64,000 nucleotides of DNA from positions 2,089,138 through 2,153,137 of the forward strand of contig NW_023503376.1 in NCBI RefSeq assembly GCF_014529535.1. The letters are read 5' to 3'. This stretch comes from Bradysia coprophila. Lineage: Eukaryota > Arthropoda > Insecta > Diptera > Sciaridae. This document shows positions 46,906 through 58,280 of this stretch, piece after piece. A program made the translations under genes and the position numbers. The first letter of the stretch is position 1, and every line of letters begins with the position of its first letter. The notes beneath the pieces were generated by a model. That model was not told the DNA's origin, searched no databases, and worked only from the letters and a program-made list of their open reading frames with translations.

Positions 46906-48456
46906 ATCATGGCCCTACGTTAGTGAAGGGCCGCGACGCAAGTCCGTTGACACTGAAAAATTTGACAAAAATTTTTACGCAGGACTAAGGAACATATATA
47001 CACAACTTTTCCGACTTTTCCCCCTTTGCTCCTACTACCCCCAAAGTATTTTATTCGTAATCTGGGCGTCCATACGAGCTCAACGAGCTATCACACACCA
47101 CATAAAGTTCAGGACGAGATATTAATTTTCAAACTTTGGAAAATCGTATGAAGACATTCATTTTCATACATTTTGAAATTGATGAATTTTACCAACCTTT
47201 GTTACTCTGTTATCTGTTACTCTGTTACGGCGAAACTTTTTAATTTACCGGTGGATTTGGCTGAAATTTTCAGGGTATGTTAAGGACGTAATTCTAAGAA
47301 ACTAATTTGAAGGAATTTTCTTAAAAGCTTATAATTTCGGAGCTATGAGCGTCTTGAGCCATTGAGCTACATGACCCATAACTCAGAAAATATAAAAGAT
47401 AGAAAGTTCGTTTAAAAGACAAATTTATAGAGTTTCAGATTTCATTCGACACGTGTTTCATGGTTTTCCTAAAAAGTCGTCTATTTGGGAGCTATGAGCG
47501 TTTTAAGTGCGAGCTATGTCAGCCATAACTCGGAAAATACGGCAGATAGAAACCTCATGTAAAAGACAAAGTTATAGAGTTTTAGATTCTAGTCGATACG
47601 TGTTTCATTGTTTCCCTAAAAAGTCGCTTATTTGGGAGCTATGAGCGTTTTAAGCATCAAATTTTCGATTTTCGTCAAATTTTCGATTTTTATCAAAGTT
47701 TTGATTTTCGTCAAATTTTCAAATTCCGTCAAAATTTTCGAATTTCGTCAAATTTTTTATTTTCGTCAAATTTTCGATTTTCGTCAAATGAAAGCTGGAA
47801 GATTCAGATCAAAGAGAAAGTTATACAGTTTTATAAGAAGAATATTTTCGTTAAAACTGCACAATATGATTGTCTATTATCTGCGACCAATTTCTAAAAA
47901 ATCACAACTTACAAAAGAGCTGATATCGCCCAAAACCACTTACAGTGGAGGTGTGACGCAAGTCCTGTTATCCACTTACAAAAGAACTGATATCGGTGTA
48001 GGTGACGCTTACAGATTCGACACGCAAAAAGGTATGCGTCACAAATGGCAGCTGATGAGGAAAGTACGCGAAAGTTTTATCAACAAAAATCTTACCAGAA
48101 AAATTTTAGAAAGAAAATTATTATAAAAAAAGTTTGCGTCAAAAAGTGGCAGATGATTCGGCTTTCTTCCGTTTGAATTCCATTCTTTAAAGGAATATAT
48201 TTCACAATTATAAAAATTTTCCTTCCTCAACATCTGCCACTGACGCAAACTTTTTTATTATAATTTTCTTACTAACATTTTTCTGGTAAGATTTTTGTTG
48301 ATAAAACTTTCGCGTACTTTCCTCATCAGCTGCCATTTGTGACGCATACCTTTTTGCGTGTCGAATCTGTAAGCGTCACCTACACCGATATCAGTTCTTT
48401 TGTAAGTGGATAACAGGACTTGCGTCACACCTCCACTGTAAGTGGTTTTGGGCGAT
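46906..48456. mobile_element. 1.6-kb repeat ending in a large hairpin, copy 3
   Basis: Same layout as 37798-39525: small stem, GTGACGCAAGTCC-type left end, repeated GGAGCTATGAGCG blocks, then a hairpin (47924-48456). Shared boundaries ATCATGGCCCTACG at the left and GTGGTTTTGGGCGAT at the right define the element. Different flanks on both sides show that the two are independent insertions. Confidence 0.75.
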
Positions 48457-50255
48457 TCATCATTTCTTTCTACTTGATCCTACTTGATGTACATTTTGCA
48501 ATAGGGCATAGATCAACAACGTTTTCACCACTTGTCAGCAGGGTAAAACTTTAACTTCACAAAACAACAGTATTCAGCTATGAGAACCAGGGCGATGCTT
48601 TCGTAGTCTTCAGGGTAAAGTACTACGTCGTTCCATGCCCTATTGCTACAAGAATGAGTTTTGATACAAATTTTTATTGACATCACGTCTAGTACAGAGT
48701 CATTTCTCAATACGCCGCCAATAGATGTGCGAGCCGATGATATGATTAGCACAGCCACACATACTAAAAAAAGTGTTTTTTTTTGTCATCATATTAAAAT
48801 AACAAAATTTGGCAATCCACTTCTGAAATTAACTAAAAGCACGAGACAAAGAAAAACTCCAGTGATTTTCGACACGATTTTATGTTAAAGAAACACGCGA
48901 TAAGCCTTTTCTTTTTATGTTTTGAACTCAAACGCTATATATACCATACCATACTCGACTCGTTTAATTTTGATGGAATAGGAAAATAATATTAGGTAAA
49001 AAAAAAGAAACATTTTGCTCTATAAGGGTAGCACTACACACTGTTCCGTTTTCTATTGCCCTTGCATAAAAACAAAATAGAATTTGAATTGAATGGTAGA
49101 AAATGAAATAGAAAGAGAAAAAGATTCGGAGCTGATAGCTATTCGACAAAATTAAATGGATTTTTGCTAGCGCATAACAGTCTGTGTCTGTGTAATCCAT
49201 ATCCATTTAACCATCATATCAAATTTGTAACAACAAATTTATTCCATGCGTGTTGACAAAACATACATTATATTTGTACATCGAAATTCTGCCTATTTCT
49301 TTCTCGCTTAACATTTTCAAATAATGATCAATGGGATATCTCGATATGATGGAGAGTTTTGTTTAACAACAAAATTACATGTTTACATTAAAATTGGTCA
49401 AAATAATATCAAAATTCAACAATGCGAACATTTCCTTTCGTTTATTTATATAATTAGGCACTTGAGTTGTCTGTTTTCTGAATGGGAAAAAAGCCATTTC
49501 TTTCATCGAAGATATAATACTGAAAATTGCAGTTTTTTTTCTTCTCGAAATTCAGTGATAACAACAAAAGGAACTGTTCAATGAAGTGAATAATTTTTTT
49601 CTTCGCAATTTTATTGGCATCTTGTTTGCCTGCCGTAAGAACCATTTTAGTTTTGTGTAGAGAGCCAAACAAAAAACGAGAAGTATGTATTGATTCAGTC
49701 AGTATTTTGTTATATTAATTTTCGGTGTGTACAGAGGGCCCGAGCAAATATTGAGAGCATAATCGAAGAATATTATTTTGTATTGAACCAACAATACCTC
49801 ATTGCTATTACGACTCAATTTATAGCTTCGGCCGGCAAATGTATTTATTCCTCTGAACCTGAACGAACCTTATCATTGTTTTCGTTCACAGAGAATTAAA
49901 ATTAATTTTTCTCAACTAAGTGACAAAGTTTTCGTTACACGTTTTTTTAAAATTCTTAAATGAGTATCGAGACACTAAGCTTGAGGCCTCGATTAACAAA
50001 CTACACACCTATTGCCTAAAAAGCATAATAGTTATTTTGACACCTAGTGATAATTTATCACTGATTAATGCTTGCTGAGGCCCTTAAACACTGATTAAGA
50101 CATTACACATCGTGTGCCTAAAAAAGAATTTATCACCGAGTTGCTTACTTCTTTTCCATCCGTTAATTGAACGCGGGTAACGATTCCCAACGAGGAGCTA
50201 TGATTGTAATTAAATTCGCAGAACCTGCACCTGGTCTTTGGTCGACCTGCCTTAA
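48457..50255. other. Intergenic, no feature seen
   Basis: AT-rich DNA with only short chance frames. Confidence 0.45.
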
Positions 50256-50452
50256 CCTGTTACAGACGGCAGCCATGTGACTATTATTATGAGGTCTATT
50301 TCATCGATCAAAGTATTTTTTATCTGTTGATGTCAAATCTAGTACTTCAATTTTTTTAACATGCATTTTACCATATAAAGGACCATATTACCCACAGTCT
50401 GTCATTTTTTTTGTCGTCGTTATCGATAACAGATGAATATCCGTATGACAGG
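50256..50452. mobile_element. piggyBac-like MITE, 197 bp, TTAA target site
   Basis: Flanked by TTAA on both sides (50252-50255 and 50453-50456). Ends CCTGTTACAGACGGCA and the complement of CCTGTCATACGG. TTAA duplication is the hallmark of piggyBac-type insertion. Related element at 36698-36904. Confidence 0.8.
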
Positions 50453-50456
50453 TTAA

Positions 50457-51345
50457 AGAATTTTCATACACAAGGTCAATCATCTTGTTCTAGCTTTGCT
50501 GAATACCATAAAACCTGTTCCGTCCCTGGCCGTCTTTGCTTTTTCAAATGTAGTAAAACGGCCATCTCGTTTCTTCCCATCGATCCCGTAAACAAGCTTT
50601 CAGGTAGCTTTCTTAGGCTTAGCAGATTTGAATATCGAATCAGTACACGGGACTACGATTTGGGAGTAGAAATAGCACTTGTTAGGTACGTGTCATTTTG
50701 TTTTTTAAATTTTGAAGGCCTAACTGTCAGTGGAGTTTTGAAGAGTTATATCTCCATGAAAAGTACAATAAAAGAATCTTCAAAGTGGCTGCAGGTTGTC
50801 CCGTCGAGTCAGCTAGGTTTGCTATTAGATAACAATGCTGCGAGAATTGCTGTTGGTCTGCGTTTAGGATCCCAATTATGCGAGGAGTATAGGTGTGTCT
50901 GTGGTGAGTTAGTTAAAAAGGACGGTTTGTATGGCTTATCATGCAAGCTTAAGACAGGGTTACCGCCGCGACATGATTCTGTAAACAGAGAGTTTTCTCA
51001 TGCTTTTTCTGCTGCAGATGTTCCAACTTTGTTGCAGCCACCAGGAATTTCTAGAGATGACGGTAAAAGACCTGATGGTATGACTCTAATTCCATGGAGT
51101 CATGGTAAATCTCTTTTATGGGATGTGAAAATTATTTATTCACCCCGCTTGCTTTTGAATCTTTAGGTTACATGGGCCCAGAAACAAAGAAATTTTTCAC
51201 GAAATTAGGACCTTTGATGAAAAAAGCATCAGGGGAAAAGCGTTCAACAGATTACTTATTGCAAAGAATTTCAATTGCTATTCAATGAGGAAACGCAGCA
51301 TGTATTCTTAGAACGTTGGGAAGGAATAGAGTGGACGATTTTTAT
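50457..51345 (+). pseudogene. Degraded 3' end of a non-LTR retrotransposon polyprotein
   Basis: The frame carries the region downstream of reverse transcriptase found in a group of invertebrate LINE-like proteins: RIAVGLRLGSQLC, then C.CG..V...GLYGLSCK, then RHDSVNREFSHAFSAADVP, then DDGKRPDGMTLIPW and LLWDV. After a frameshift near 51155 another frame continues with GYMGPETKKFFTKLG and LLQRISIAIQ. A stop (TGA, about 51286) interrupts it before GNAACILRTLG. The catalytic RT domain itself is not here. The copy is dead by frameshift and stop. Confidence 0.65.
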
Positions 51346-51473
51346 TTATTGTAATTTCTGTTTTTGAAAAGATCGATTTTTTTACTGGCTGTGCAATTTG
51401 AGCAGTCTTTTTTTACAGTAAAAATGTGAAAGATTCAAGTGGGGTTCGAAAGCACTATCCTTTCGATCCCGTA

Positions 51474-51983
51474 TGTCGTATCCTTCATTTCCTCTATCCA
51501 ATTATTCGAATCCTGATAGGTGGAATAAGAATGCGATGCTTTGTGGTTGACACAGAATATTTATTTTATTTAGTAAAATTCAGTAAACACTTCTATGCAC
51601 GACCCGAAATCACTTTTCAAACACCTGTTTGTCCAATATATATACTTGTTCAGAATAACTCTCTCAACTATTCAACCTTTCCAGCCGATGGACAAAATAC
51701 TTCTCTTAATTCTCCAAACCTTTCAAGTCGACGTACAAAATAATTCTGATTTTTTTATGTTCATTGCAATCGACCGTTCGGTACGATTGATATTCCACAA
51801 TTCGTCTATTTTGCATTATCAGCAAATTGATGTGAGTGCATTTGCACTTCACATCCGTCCAACCTCGATAGCGATTTCGTGGACGATATATTTCCATGAT
51901 ATTTGATTCCGAATATTTGGAAATTCAGCGATTCACCAAATTGTGGAATATTTTCACTGCCATTCGGCATGAGGGGTACCACA
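51474..51983 (-). repeat. LTR-A, inverted copy, 510 bp
   Basis: Reverse complement of the direct LTR-A at 58218-58727. Read on the minus strand it starts TGTGGTACCCCTCATGCC and ends GGATACGACA, with TG...CA ends and a polyadenylation-type AATAAA. Its outer end is exactly the left border of the whole unit; flanking DNA belongs to the degraded LINE region. The small frames across it are not genes. Confidence 0.8.
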
Positions 51984-51987
51984 TCCA

Positions 51988-52543
51988 TGTTAACAGAAAC
52001 TCTCTAAGCATCATTTTTCGCACTTTATATCGTTTTACTAAAATCCAATATGGCCGCCGGCAGCCATTTTGTTAGGAGACCGGAAATTTTACCGACGCTT
52101 TACATTCGTTAATACCTTTCAAACAAAAAAAAATTCATGAAATTCGGTCAAAATTTACTCGAGATATTGACAAAATACTCCACGTTCACTGTACGGCCGA
52201 GTAGCCAGATAAGAGCTCACTCCAAGAGACCTAGCTCACGCTCCGGAGAACATAATTTCAAAAACTTTTTTTTCCCTGATTGGTACGGTCAATACCTATC
52301 TAATAAAGCTAAAACGAACGAAATATGTTCAGATTTGGCCGACCTACAAGCAAAAACTGCTTGCCGCCCTGTGCCTGTTCCACACCAAGGGGTCTAACTC
52401 ACGCGTCGGTCATCCGATTTCCATAAACTTTTTTGTCGATCGGTATTGTAAATACCTTTTATTTGACGTATCACTTACAAGTTTAACGTTTAAATGTCCG
52501 GAGATATCTTCGACAAGACACTTGACGTATCCGCCACTTGACA
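51988..52543 (+). repeat. LTR-B, 556-bp LTR-like segment
   Basis: Begins TGTTAACAG and ends CTTGACA, one base before a primer binding site, exactly as a 5' LTR should. It contains AATAAA at about 52302. It is unrelated in sequence to LTR-A, which follows the polypurine tract at the other end. Only 4 bp separate it from the inverted LTR-A. An identical copy lies at 59280-59835. Confidence 0.65.
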
Positions 52544-52544
52544 A

Positions 52545-52558
52545 TGGCGCCCAACGTG
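52545..52558 (+). promoter_or_regulatory. Primer binding site, tRNA-Lys type
   Basis: TGGCGCCCAACGTG follows LTR-B after one base. It is complementary to the 3' end of insect tRNA-Lys (CUU), the primer used by gypsy-type elements. The match stops at 14 nt, against 17-18 nt after LTR-A at 58729. Confidence 0.75.
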
Positions 52559-53385
52559 AAAACCCCACGGTTAAATAATTTTGACATTCGCACATAACGC
52601 ATATGTGATGAAGCCTATAAATATGCAGAATTCAATGAAGATATGTACAAATACCGGACAATTCTTATTTCGGTGACAGGTTATCGTTGAAAGATGGAAA
52701 TTGTGTATATGTGCAATAATGTGCAATTCTTGATGTGCATATAAAAACAAAATATGAGAACGTTACGTGTATTACGTGCAATGTTACGTGTAAAGTAACC
52801 AGAAAGACAGTACACATAAACATGAATTCGCGCTTGAATTTGTTACCGTATGCATATTTCTATATGACATTAATCATGAATAAAGCTTGCATATGACGGG
52901 CAGTGTGTTGTTTATTTAAATGTGAAGGTCGGAAAACTAAAGCGGTGAAGAAATCTTAATAATAAAAAGGAAAATTTAACTCGGAGACTCAGTGAACTTT
53001 GACAGAAACGTTTGTGAATTTTATGGGGACTCGTCTCACAAGAATTTTAAATTGAAACTAGAATGAAAATGAGAACGGTGATGAATATACGTGTGTGAAC
53101 CAACGATTATAAGAAGTCAATTGATGAAATTTTGAAATTCTTGACAAGTTTTGCGTTATATAGATACGATAGACATAAGTGGGAAAAAACTTAGAAGATG
53201 GTTAAATTGTAACGTGTTGAACTTTGAGGAGGTGGCTAGAAGATGAATGTAGCATGCACAAACGACGTGTAAGTTGTGAGACGAAACAATAAGATGTATC
53301 TGATAAACATGTGAAATTCAGAAGTGTTCGGGTCGATGAAACGAATTAGGGTATAAGCATAAATGCCTGAAACAATATTGTAAGA

Positions 53386-54330
53386 ATGAGAAGTATTGTT
53401 GAGTTGATTGGAATAACTGACAAAATCATACCAACGTTCCCTGGTGAAAAATATACAGAGGCGGACTTACACAAGTTTTTAAAAGGATGTGAAATTGCGT
53501 TGGAGATAGAAAGACCCGAAGAGCAAGGAAACATCCTGGAATGTATTAAAAGGAAACTGACTGGAGAAGCTTATCTAGAAGTGAAGTATGAGAAGTGTGT
53601 GACGTATGGACAAATAAAAAAGCTGCTGATTTCGAAATATAAAAAACCATACTCATTCAAAGACTGTCAAAAAGATCTATGGAATTGCAAACAGGCACAG
53701 AATGAGAGCTTGGAATGCTTTTTACTGAAAGTGCAAACTCTTTATAGATTGGGTTGTGAAGCAGTCGAATCAGAATACCAAAATCAGCTTGAAATTGAAT
53801 TCTACGACAAAATGTTGGAGAAAGAAGCCGTTTATGCAATGAAAATGGGTTTGTTGAGGACAGATATTACCGAGCACATGGTTTTACACTGTAGACCAGC
53901 ACCTGACAACATCAAAGATACGATGAAACTTGCCCTGGAATATGAAAAAGATTTTGCGGAAATAATACCAAATGGGGTCAACGAAAAAGAACGGGCAGAA
54001 GCGGCGCCAAATACAGTCAACTGGAAGAACATGGGTCACACACAGGACTACTTGGAAGAATTATCGCGTTTGCGTCACGATTTGAAGTCAATGCTAGCTG
54101 AAATATACTCGTTGCGCAATGGGAACAAATTGAATGTTGTTAAGGAAGGATCGTGCGAAAGCGAGACTACACGTGAAACTATGAAAATCGCGAAAGAATG
54201 CTATATTTGCAACGAAAAGGGGCATGTTGCTAGAACATGTCCGAGGAGACTTCTATGTCGTCGCTGTGGGGGAGAGAAACACAACTTCAGAGGGTGCAAA
54301 CGTAAAATAACTGACGATCAAAAATTGTGA
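53386..54330 (+). CDS. gag: Retroelement Gag protein, 314 aa
   Basis: Capsid and nucleocapsid protein of a Ty3/gypsy-like LTR element. The N-terminal half is a retrotransposon-type gag/capsid domain (IPTFPGEKYTEADLHKFLKG at about residues 15-34, then a helical domain to about residue 190). A charged linker follows. Two CCHC zinc knuckles of C-X2-C-X4-H-X4-C form lie near the end (CYICNEKGHVARTC and CRRCGGEKHNFRGC, about residues 272-304) and would bind element RNA. The frame is intact and ends in a normal stop, with no in-frame or -1 continuation into pol. The start is the first Met of the frame, 843 bp after LTR-B. An identical copy lies at 60678-61622. Confidence 0.88.
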   Translation: MRSIVELIGITDKIIPTFPGEKYTEADLHKFLKGCEIALEIERPEEQGNILECIKRKLTGEAYLEVKYEKCVTYGQIKKLLISKYKKPYSFKDCQKDLWNCKQAQNESLECFLLKVQTLYRLGCEAVESEYQNQLEIEFYDKMLEKEAVYAMKMGLLRTDITEHMVLHCRPAPDNIKDTMKLALEYEKDFAEIIPNGVNEKERAEAAPNTVNWKNMGHTQDYLEELSRLRHDLKSMLAEIYSLRNGNKLNVVKEGSCESETTRETMKIAKECYICNEKGHVARTCPRRLLCRRCGGEKHNFRGCKRKITDDQKL

Positions 54331-54526
54331 GTGACGGGCCTGAGCTTATATAAATTGACTCGGATGAAAATGAAGGGTGAGTGTGAAAAAGACGGTGAGT
54401 TAGTATGTTGTCGTTCAAAATTTGTTTTCTCACTCATTTTTTGAAACGGTTTTGGTTTTGGTTGCTAGTAAAATAGAAATGAAACATCAGAGACAATAGC
54501 GCTCTGGGTACAAATTGATATTGTTC

Positions 54527-54990
54527 GAAGGATCGGTTAACGTACCTACGATAGCAAGGTGAAAACGTACTTGTTGCCGTAGGGTAATGATCCATAATGA
54601 AAATTGTTGGTGGAAGGATCGGTTAACGTACCTACGATAGCAAGGTGAAAACGTACTTGTTGCCGTAGGGTAATGATCCATAATGAAAATTGTTGGTGGA
54701 AGGATCGGTTAACGTACCTACGATAGCAAGGTGAAAACGTACTTGTTGCCGTAGGGTAATGATCCATAATGAAAATTGTTGGTAGAAGGATCGGTTAACG
54801 TACCTACGATAGCAAAGTAAAAAGGTACTCGCTGCCGCAGGATAATGATCCATGATAAAAATTGTTGAAAGGGTCGATGAACGTACTTACGATAGCAAGT
54901 TAAAAACGTACTTGCTAAGTAAGGTAATGATCCATGATGAAAATTGTTGAAAGGGTCGATGAACGTACTTACGTATGGACGTATGGCAAA
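54527..54990. repeat. 86-bp tandem repeat, about five copies
   Basis: Units carry GGATCGGTTAACGTACC, TACGATAGCAAGGTG and TAATGATCCATAATG. The first three are nearly identical; the last two are diverged and shorter (about 81-83 bp). It lies downstream of gag, where pol would be expected. Minus-strand frames across it are artefacts of the repetition. It may act as a packaging or regulatory region (inference). Confidence 0.85.
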
Positions 54991-56373
54991 TATGAACTGT
55001 AAACGTTGGACTCGAATGAGCATTGGAAAACAAATGTTGGTAAAACGACGAAAAAGTAGAAGTGGAAGAAATGGAGTTTGAATTTAATTGGGTTAACCCG
55101 CTGAGCTGAACTGGCAAAGGTATGAAAATGATGAAACTGTTGTCAGAACACATGAGACTGGGCTGAGAATAGTGGCGCGAAGAAACATGACATGATAGCC
55201 GTTACTAAATATGAGAATATGACAAATTCAAGGATGTTCCGTTGACACGAACAGCTTGTGGAAAAGGCCGTTGGGAAAATAATGTTGATACATCGGGTTC
55301 ATTGTGGTCGAAATTCATGTTTAGTTGTATTTTTCAAGTTGTTGATTTTATATGTTTGAATTTGATTTAGTTAGATTCGAGTTTTGATTTTACTTTTTGT
55401 TCCCTCAGTAATTGCAAGATGAAATTGCTTTTTGTTATTTTGGATTGAAAAAGTTTATATTTGGCAGAATTTTATCTTGCCATGTTTTGGCGTTGAGGTT
55501 GTTGATCCGACTTTCATTTTTGCAGATTTCGATTTGAAGTTCTGTTTTGTCTCGTATCGGGTTGAAATTTGTTGAGCTCGATATTATTTGTTGTAAATGA
55601 TGAATGGATGGACGATTGAATCATATATGAAATCTTTGATTTGGGCATAGGAAAATGCATTTGTTTGGGAAAATGAATATTTGCGTTTAGATAAATTTTA
55701 TGAATGAATGAATTACGCGGGTTGAATGATGATTGAAGTTGATGATATGAAGGCATTTTTTATGAAAGGTGAGAGCTATAGCATACTGTGAATGAATGTG
55801 GCCAGGCCACGAGTGAGAAAAAGACGAATGCTTAAAACCTCAATGATGATGAGGTGATTTTAGAGATAGTTACTTTATCTTTACGCTTGGGTGAAAATGC
55901 ATTGGGTATCCGATTAATTACAATGGGGAAATGATAATGTAAATGATATATTTCGTAGTTACAGCAAAACGGCCACTCGCTGTCGCAGTGTCACTATAAT
56001 TTTTTTTTTGAAAATTCTTGCTTTATATATTTTTGATTTTATTTTAGAAACATTGACAATCTTTGAACAACATGGTCAATCACTGACTTACACAGTCACA
56101 AACATCGACAGTTTTAACCATGGACAGTCACCAACACCGACAGTCAATGGACAGTCACTAACATCGACGGTCGTAACCATGGACAGTCACTGTTTCGGCA
56201 GGCCTTGTATAAACTGGATGAGCGGGTAGACGAAACTGTTGCTCCTGAGACGGATTGAAACGCACGAGAAATGAGTCGAGACAACGAACACTATGAATAT
56301 TGCACCAAGACAGCCCTAGCGGAATGAGCAATGGCTGTTGGACGGACCTGGGTCGAACCGATAAATTGACAAG
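54991..56373. other. Non-coding interior of the retroelement unit
   Basis: No pol-like frame on either strand. 56070-56190 holds short direct repeats around CATGGACAGTCACTAACA. The interval is identical in copy 2 as far as I can see. Confidence 0.6.
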
Positions 56374-57111
56374 TTGAGGATCGAAGACGACTGGAAGAGA
56401 GAGCAAGTAGTGAGACAAAACAAGATACAGTTCAACAAAATCGAGAGTCATGGTTGGTCAATTTGGTCGTTAGTCATAACTCATGGGCGCACAACGATTC
56501 GTCCAATTTGCAAAAATTCGGGGAACATACAGTCGGTGGTGATACAGGGAAATGGAATCCTGAAAATAACTGAAGCGTGCGATGTGGTGGTGGGCGAATC
56601 AAAATTGATGTTCCGGCGAAAAATCGACACTCAGGAGAGACAGATTGAGACAACACGCGTGATCGAGGTGGCACCGATACAACCACTATGGGATGAAAAA
56701 TGGTTGGCAGACAGAGAGATGCCGCAGAGAAAGATCGATAAACTACGGGTAAGCTCGCATGCGGACTTATCTCGCTCTATCATTTCAGCCATTCATGAAA
56801 CGGAACAGTTGGAAAACGATTGGCGTGACGAAACGATAATCCGAGAACACCAGGGACAGTTTGACCAGATCAAAAGCTACGGTTGGTCCATTTGGTCGTT
56901 GATGGCCTTTGTCTCAGTCCTTTTCATTATGGGGGCGGGTATCGTATGGTACATACGATGCCGAAGCACAATATTCCGGAGTGCCACGGAGGGAATACAG
57001 CGGATGCACGAATTGGCACGATCCAGGGACAATCTTTCAATGGTTGAGGATTTTAGAGTAGGGTTGGGGGTGAAAATTTCTGATTTTTATAGTCATTTAA
57101 AATGTTTTTGA
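56374..57111 (+). CDS. Envelope-like fragment with C-terminal membrane anchor
   Basis: About 245 codons with no signal peptide, so it looks like the C-terminal remnant of an errantivirus-type envelope protein rather than a full one. Two cysteines flank a GNGILKI stretch (about residues 50-70). A single transmembrane segment (LMAFVSVLFIMGAGIVWYI, about residues 174-192) is followed by a short basic tail. The stretch DW..E..(I/V)(V/I)R ending GWSIWSL occurs twice in the frame, suggesting an internal duplication. Assignment rests on position before the polypurine tract and this layout; full envelope proteins of this type exceed 400 aa. The frame start is uncertain. The domain that would mediate binding or fusion is not evident. 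Confidence 0.5.
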   Translation: MRIEDDWKREQVVRQNKIQFNKIESHGWSIWSLVITHGRTTIRPICKNSGNIQSVVIQGNGILKITEACDVVVGESKLMFRRKIDTQERQIETTRVIEVAPIQPLWDEKWLADREMPQRKIDKLRVSSHADLSRSIISAIHETEQLENDWRDETIIREHQGQFDQIKSYGWSIWSLMAFVSVLFIMGAGIVWYIRCRSTIFRSATEGIQRMHELARSRDNLSMVEDFRVGLGVKISDFYSHLKCF

Positions 57112-57443
57112 TTTTTATAGTCACTTAGACTGTTACAATTATATTTGGGGTTTCATTTGGGGTCGTAGTTAGGACCATTTGGTCATTTCGAGTTTATATT
57201 TTTGATTGTATAGATTAAGAACCGATGTGAAAGCGCGAAATCACTTCTCAAAAACTTAGTCAAATGAGCGAATGGCTCAAGACAATATAGTAGAAGGTTG
57301 AAGAATGTGAGGAGAAGTATTGAGATGAAAAACTGTTATCCCGTTTGAACGATGATCTTATTTTTCTGAGGAGGGAGTATTGTGGTACCCCTCATGCCGA
57401 ATGGCAGTGAAAATATTCCACAATTTGGTGAATCGCTGAATTT
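56618..57443 (+). repeat. 826-bp direct repeat, first copy
   Basis: Repeated at 57455-58280 with an 11-bp spacer. It covers the membrane-anchor end of the envelope-like frame, 3' untranslated DNA, the polypurine tract and the first 63 bp of LTR-A (57381-57443). The truncated LTR start shows the copy was made within or just next to LTR-A. Confidence 0.85.
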
Positions 57444-57454
57444 TCAGTGTCGCT

Positions 57455-58280
57455 GAAAAATCGACACTCAGGAGAGACAGATTGAGACAACACGCGTGAT
57501 CGAGGTGGCACCGATACAACCACTATGGGATGAAAAATGGTTGGCAGACAGAGAGATGCCGCAGAGAAAGATCGATAAACTACGGGTAAGCTCGCATGCG
57601 GACTTATCTCGCTCTATCATTTCAGCCATTCATGAAACGGAACAGTTGGAAAACGATTGGCGTGACGAAACGATAATCCGAGAACACCAGGGACAGTTTG
57701 ACCAGATCAAAAGCTACGGTTGGTCCATTTGGTCGTTGATGGCCTTTGTCTCAGTCCTTTTCATTATGGGGGCGGGTATCGTATGGTACATACGATGCCG
57801 AAGCACAATATTCCGGAGTGCCACGGAGGGAATACAGCGGATGCACGAATTGGCACGATCCAGGGACAATCTTTCAATGGTTGAGGATTTTAGAGTAGGG
57901 TTGGGGGTGAAAATTTCTGATTTTTATAGTCATTTAAAATGTTTTTGATTTTTATAGTCACTTAGACTGTTACAATTATATTTGGGGTTTCATTTGGGGT
58001 CGTAGTTAGGACCATTTGGTCATTTCGAGTTTATATTTTTGATTGTATAGATTAAGAACCGATGTGAAAGCGCGAAATCACTTCTCAAAAACTTAGTCAA
58101 ATGAGCGAATGGCTCAAGACAATATAGTAGAAGGTTGAAGAATGTGAGGAGAAGTATTGAGATGAAAAACTGTTATCCCGTTTGAACGATGATCTTATTT
58201 TTCTGAGGAGGGAGTATTGTGGTACCCCTCATGCCGAATGGCAGTGAAAATATTCCACAATTTGGTGAATCGCTGAATTT
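57455..58280 (+). repeat. 826-bp direct repeat, second copy
   Basis: Carries a second, N-truncated membrane-anchor frame (about 57460-57948), a second polypurine tract and runs into the complete LTR-A. I saw no difference from the first copy. A recent duplication, or an assembly duplication. Confidence 0.85.
58204..58214 (+). promoter_or_regulatory. Polypurine tract before LTR-A
   Basis: GAGGAGGGAG lies just before the TGTGG start of LTR-A, where plus-strand DNA synthesis is primed in LTR elements. Also present at about 57367-57377 in the duplicated block. Confidence 0.65.

Noticed and set aside
51426..51906. Frames of about 100 codons next to the degraded LINE
   Set aside because: They lie inside the inverted LTR-A and recur wherever that LTR occurs (58295-58793 and 58700-59198).
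54527..54990. Regular repeats that might suggest a CRISPR array
   Set aside because: The repeats abut with no unique spacers and the genome is eukaryotic; it is a plain tandem repeat.
54487..55153. Series of overlapping minus-strand frames with repeated sequence
   Set aside because: They are shadows of the 86-bp tandem repeat on the strand opposite to gag; each ends when the repeat ends.
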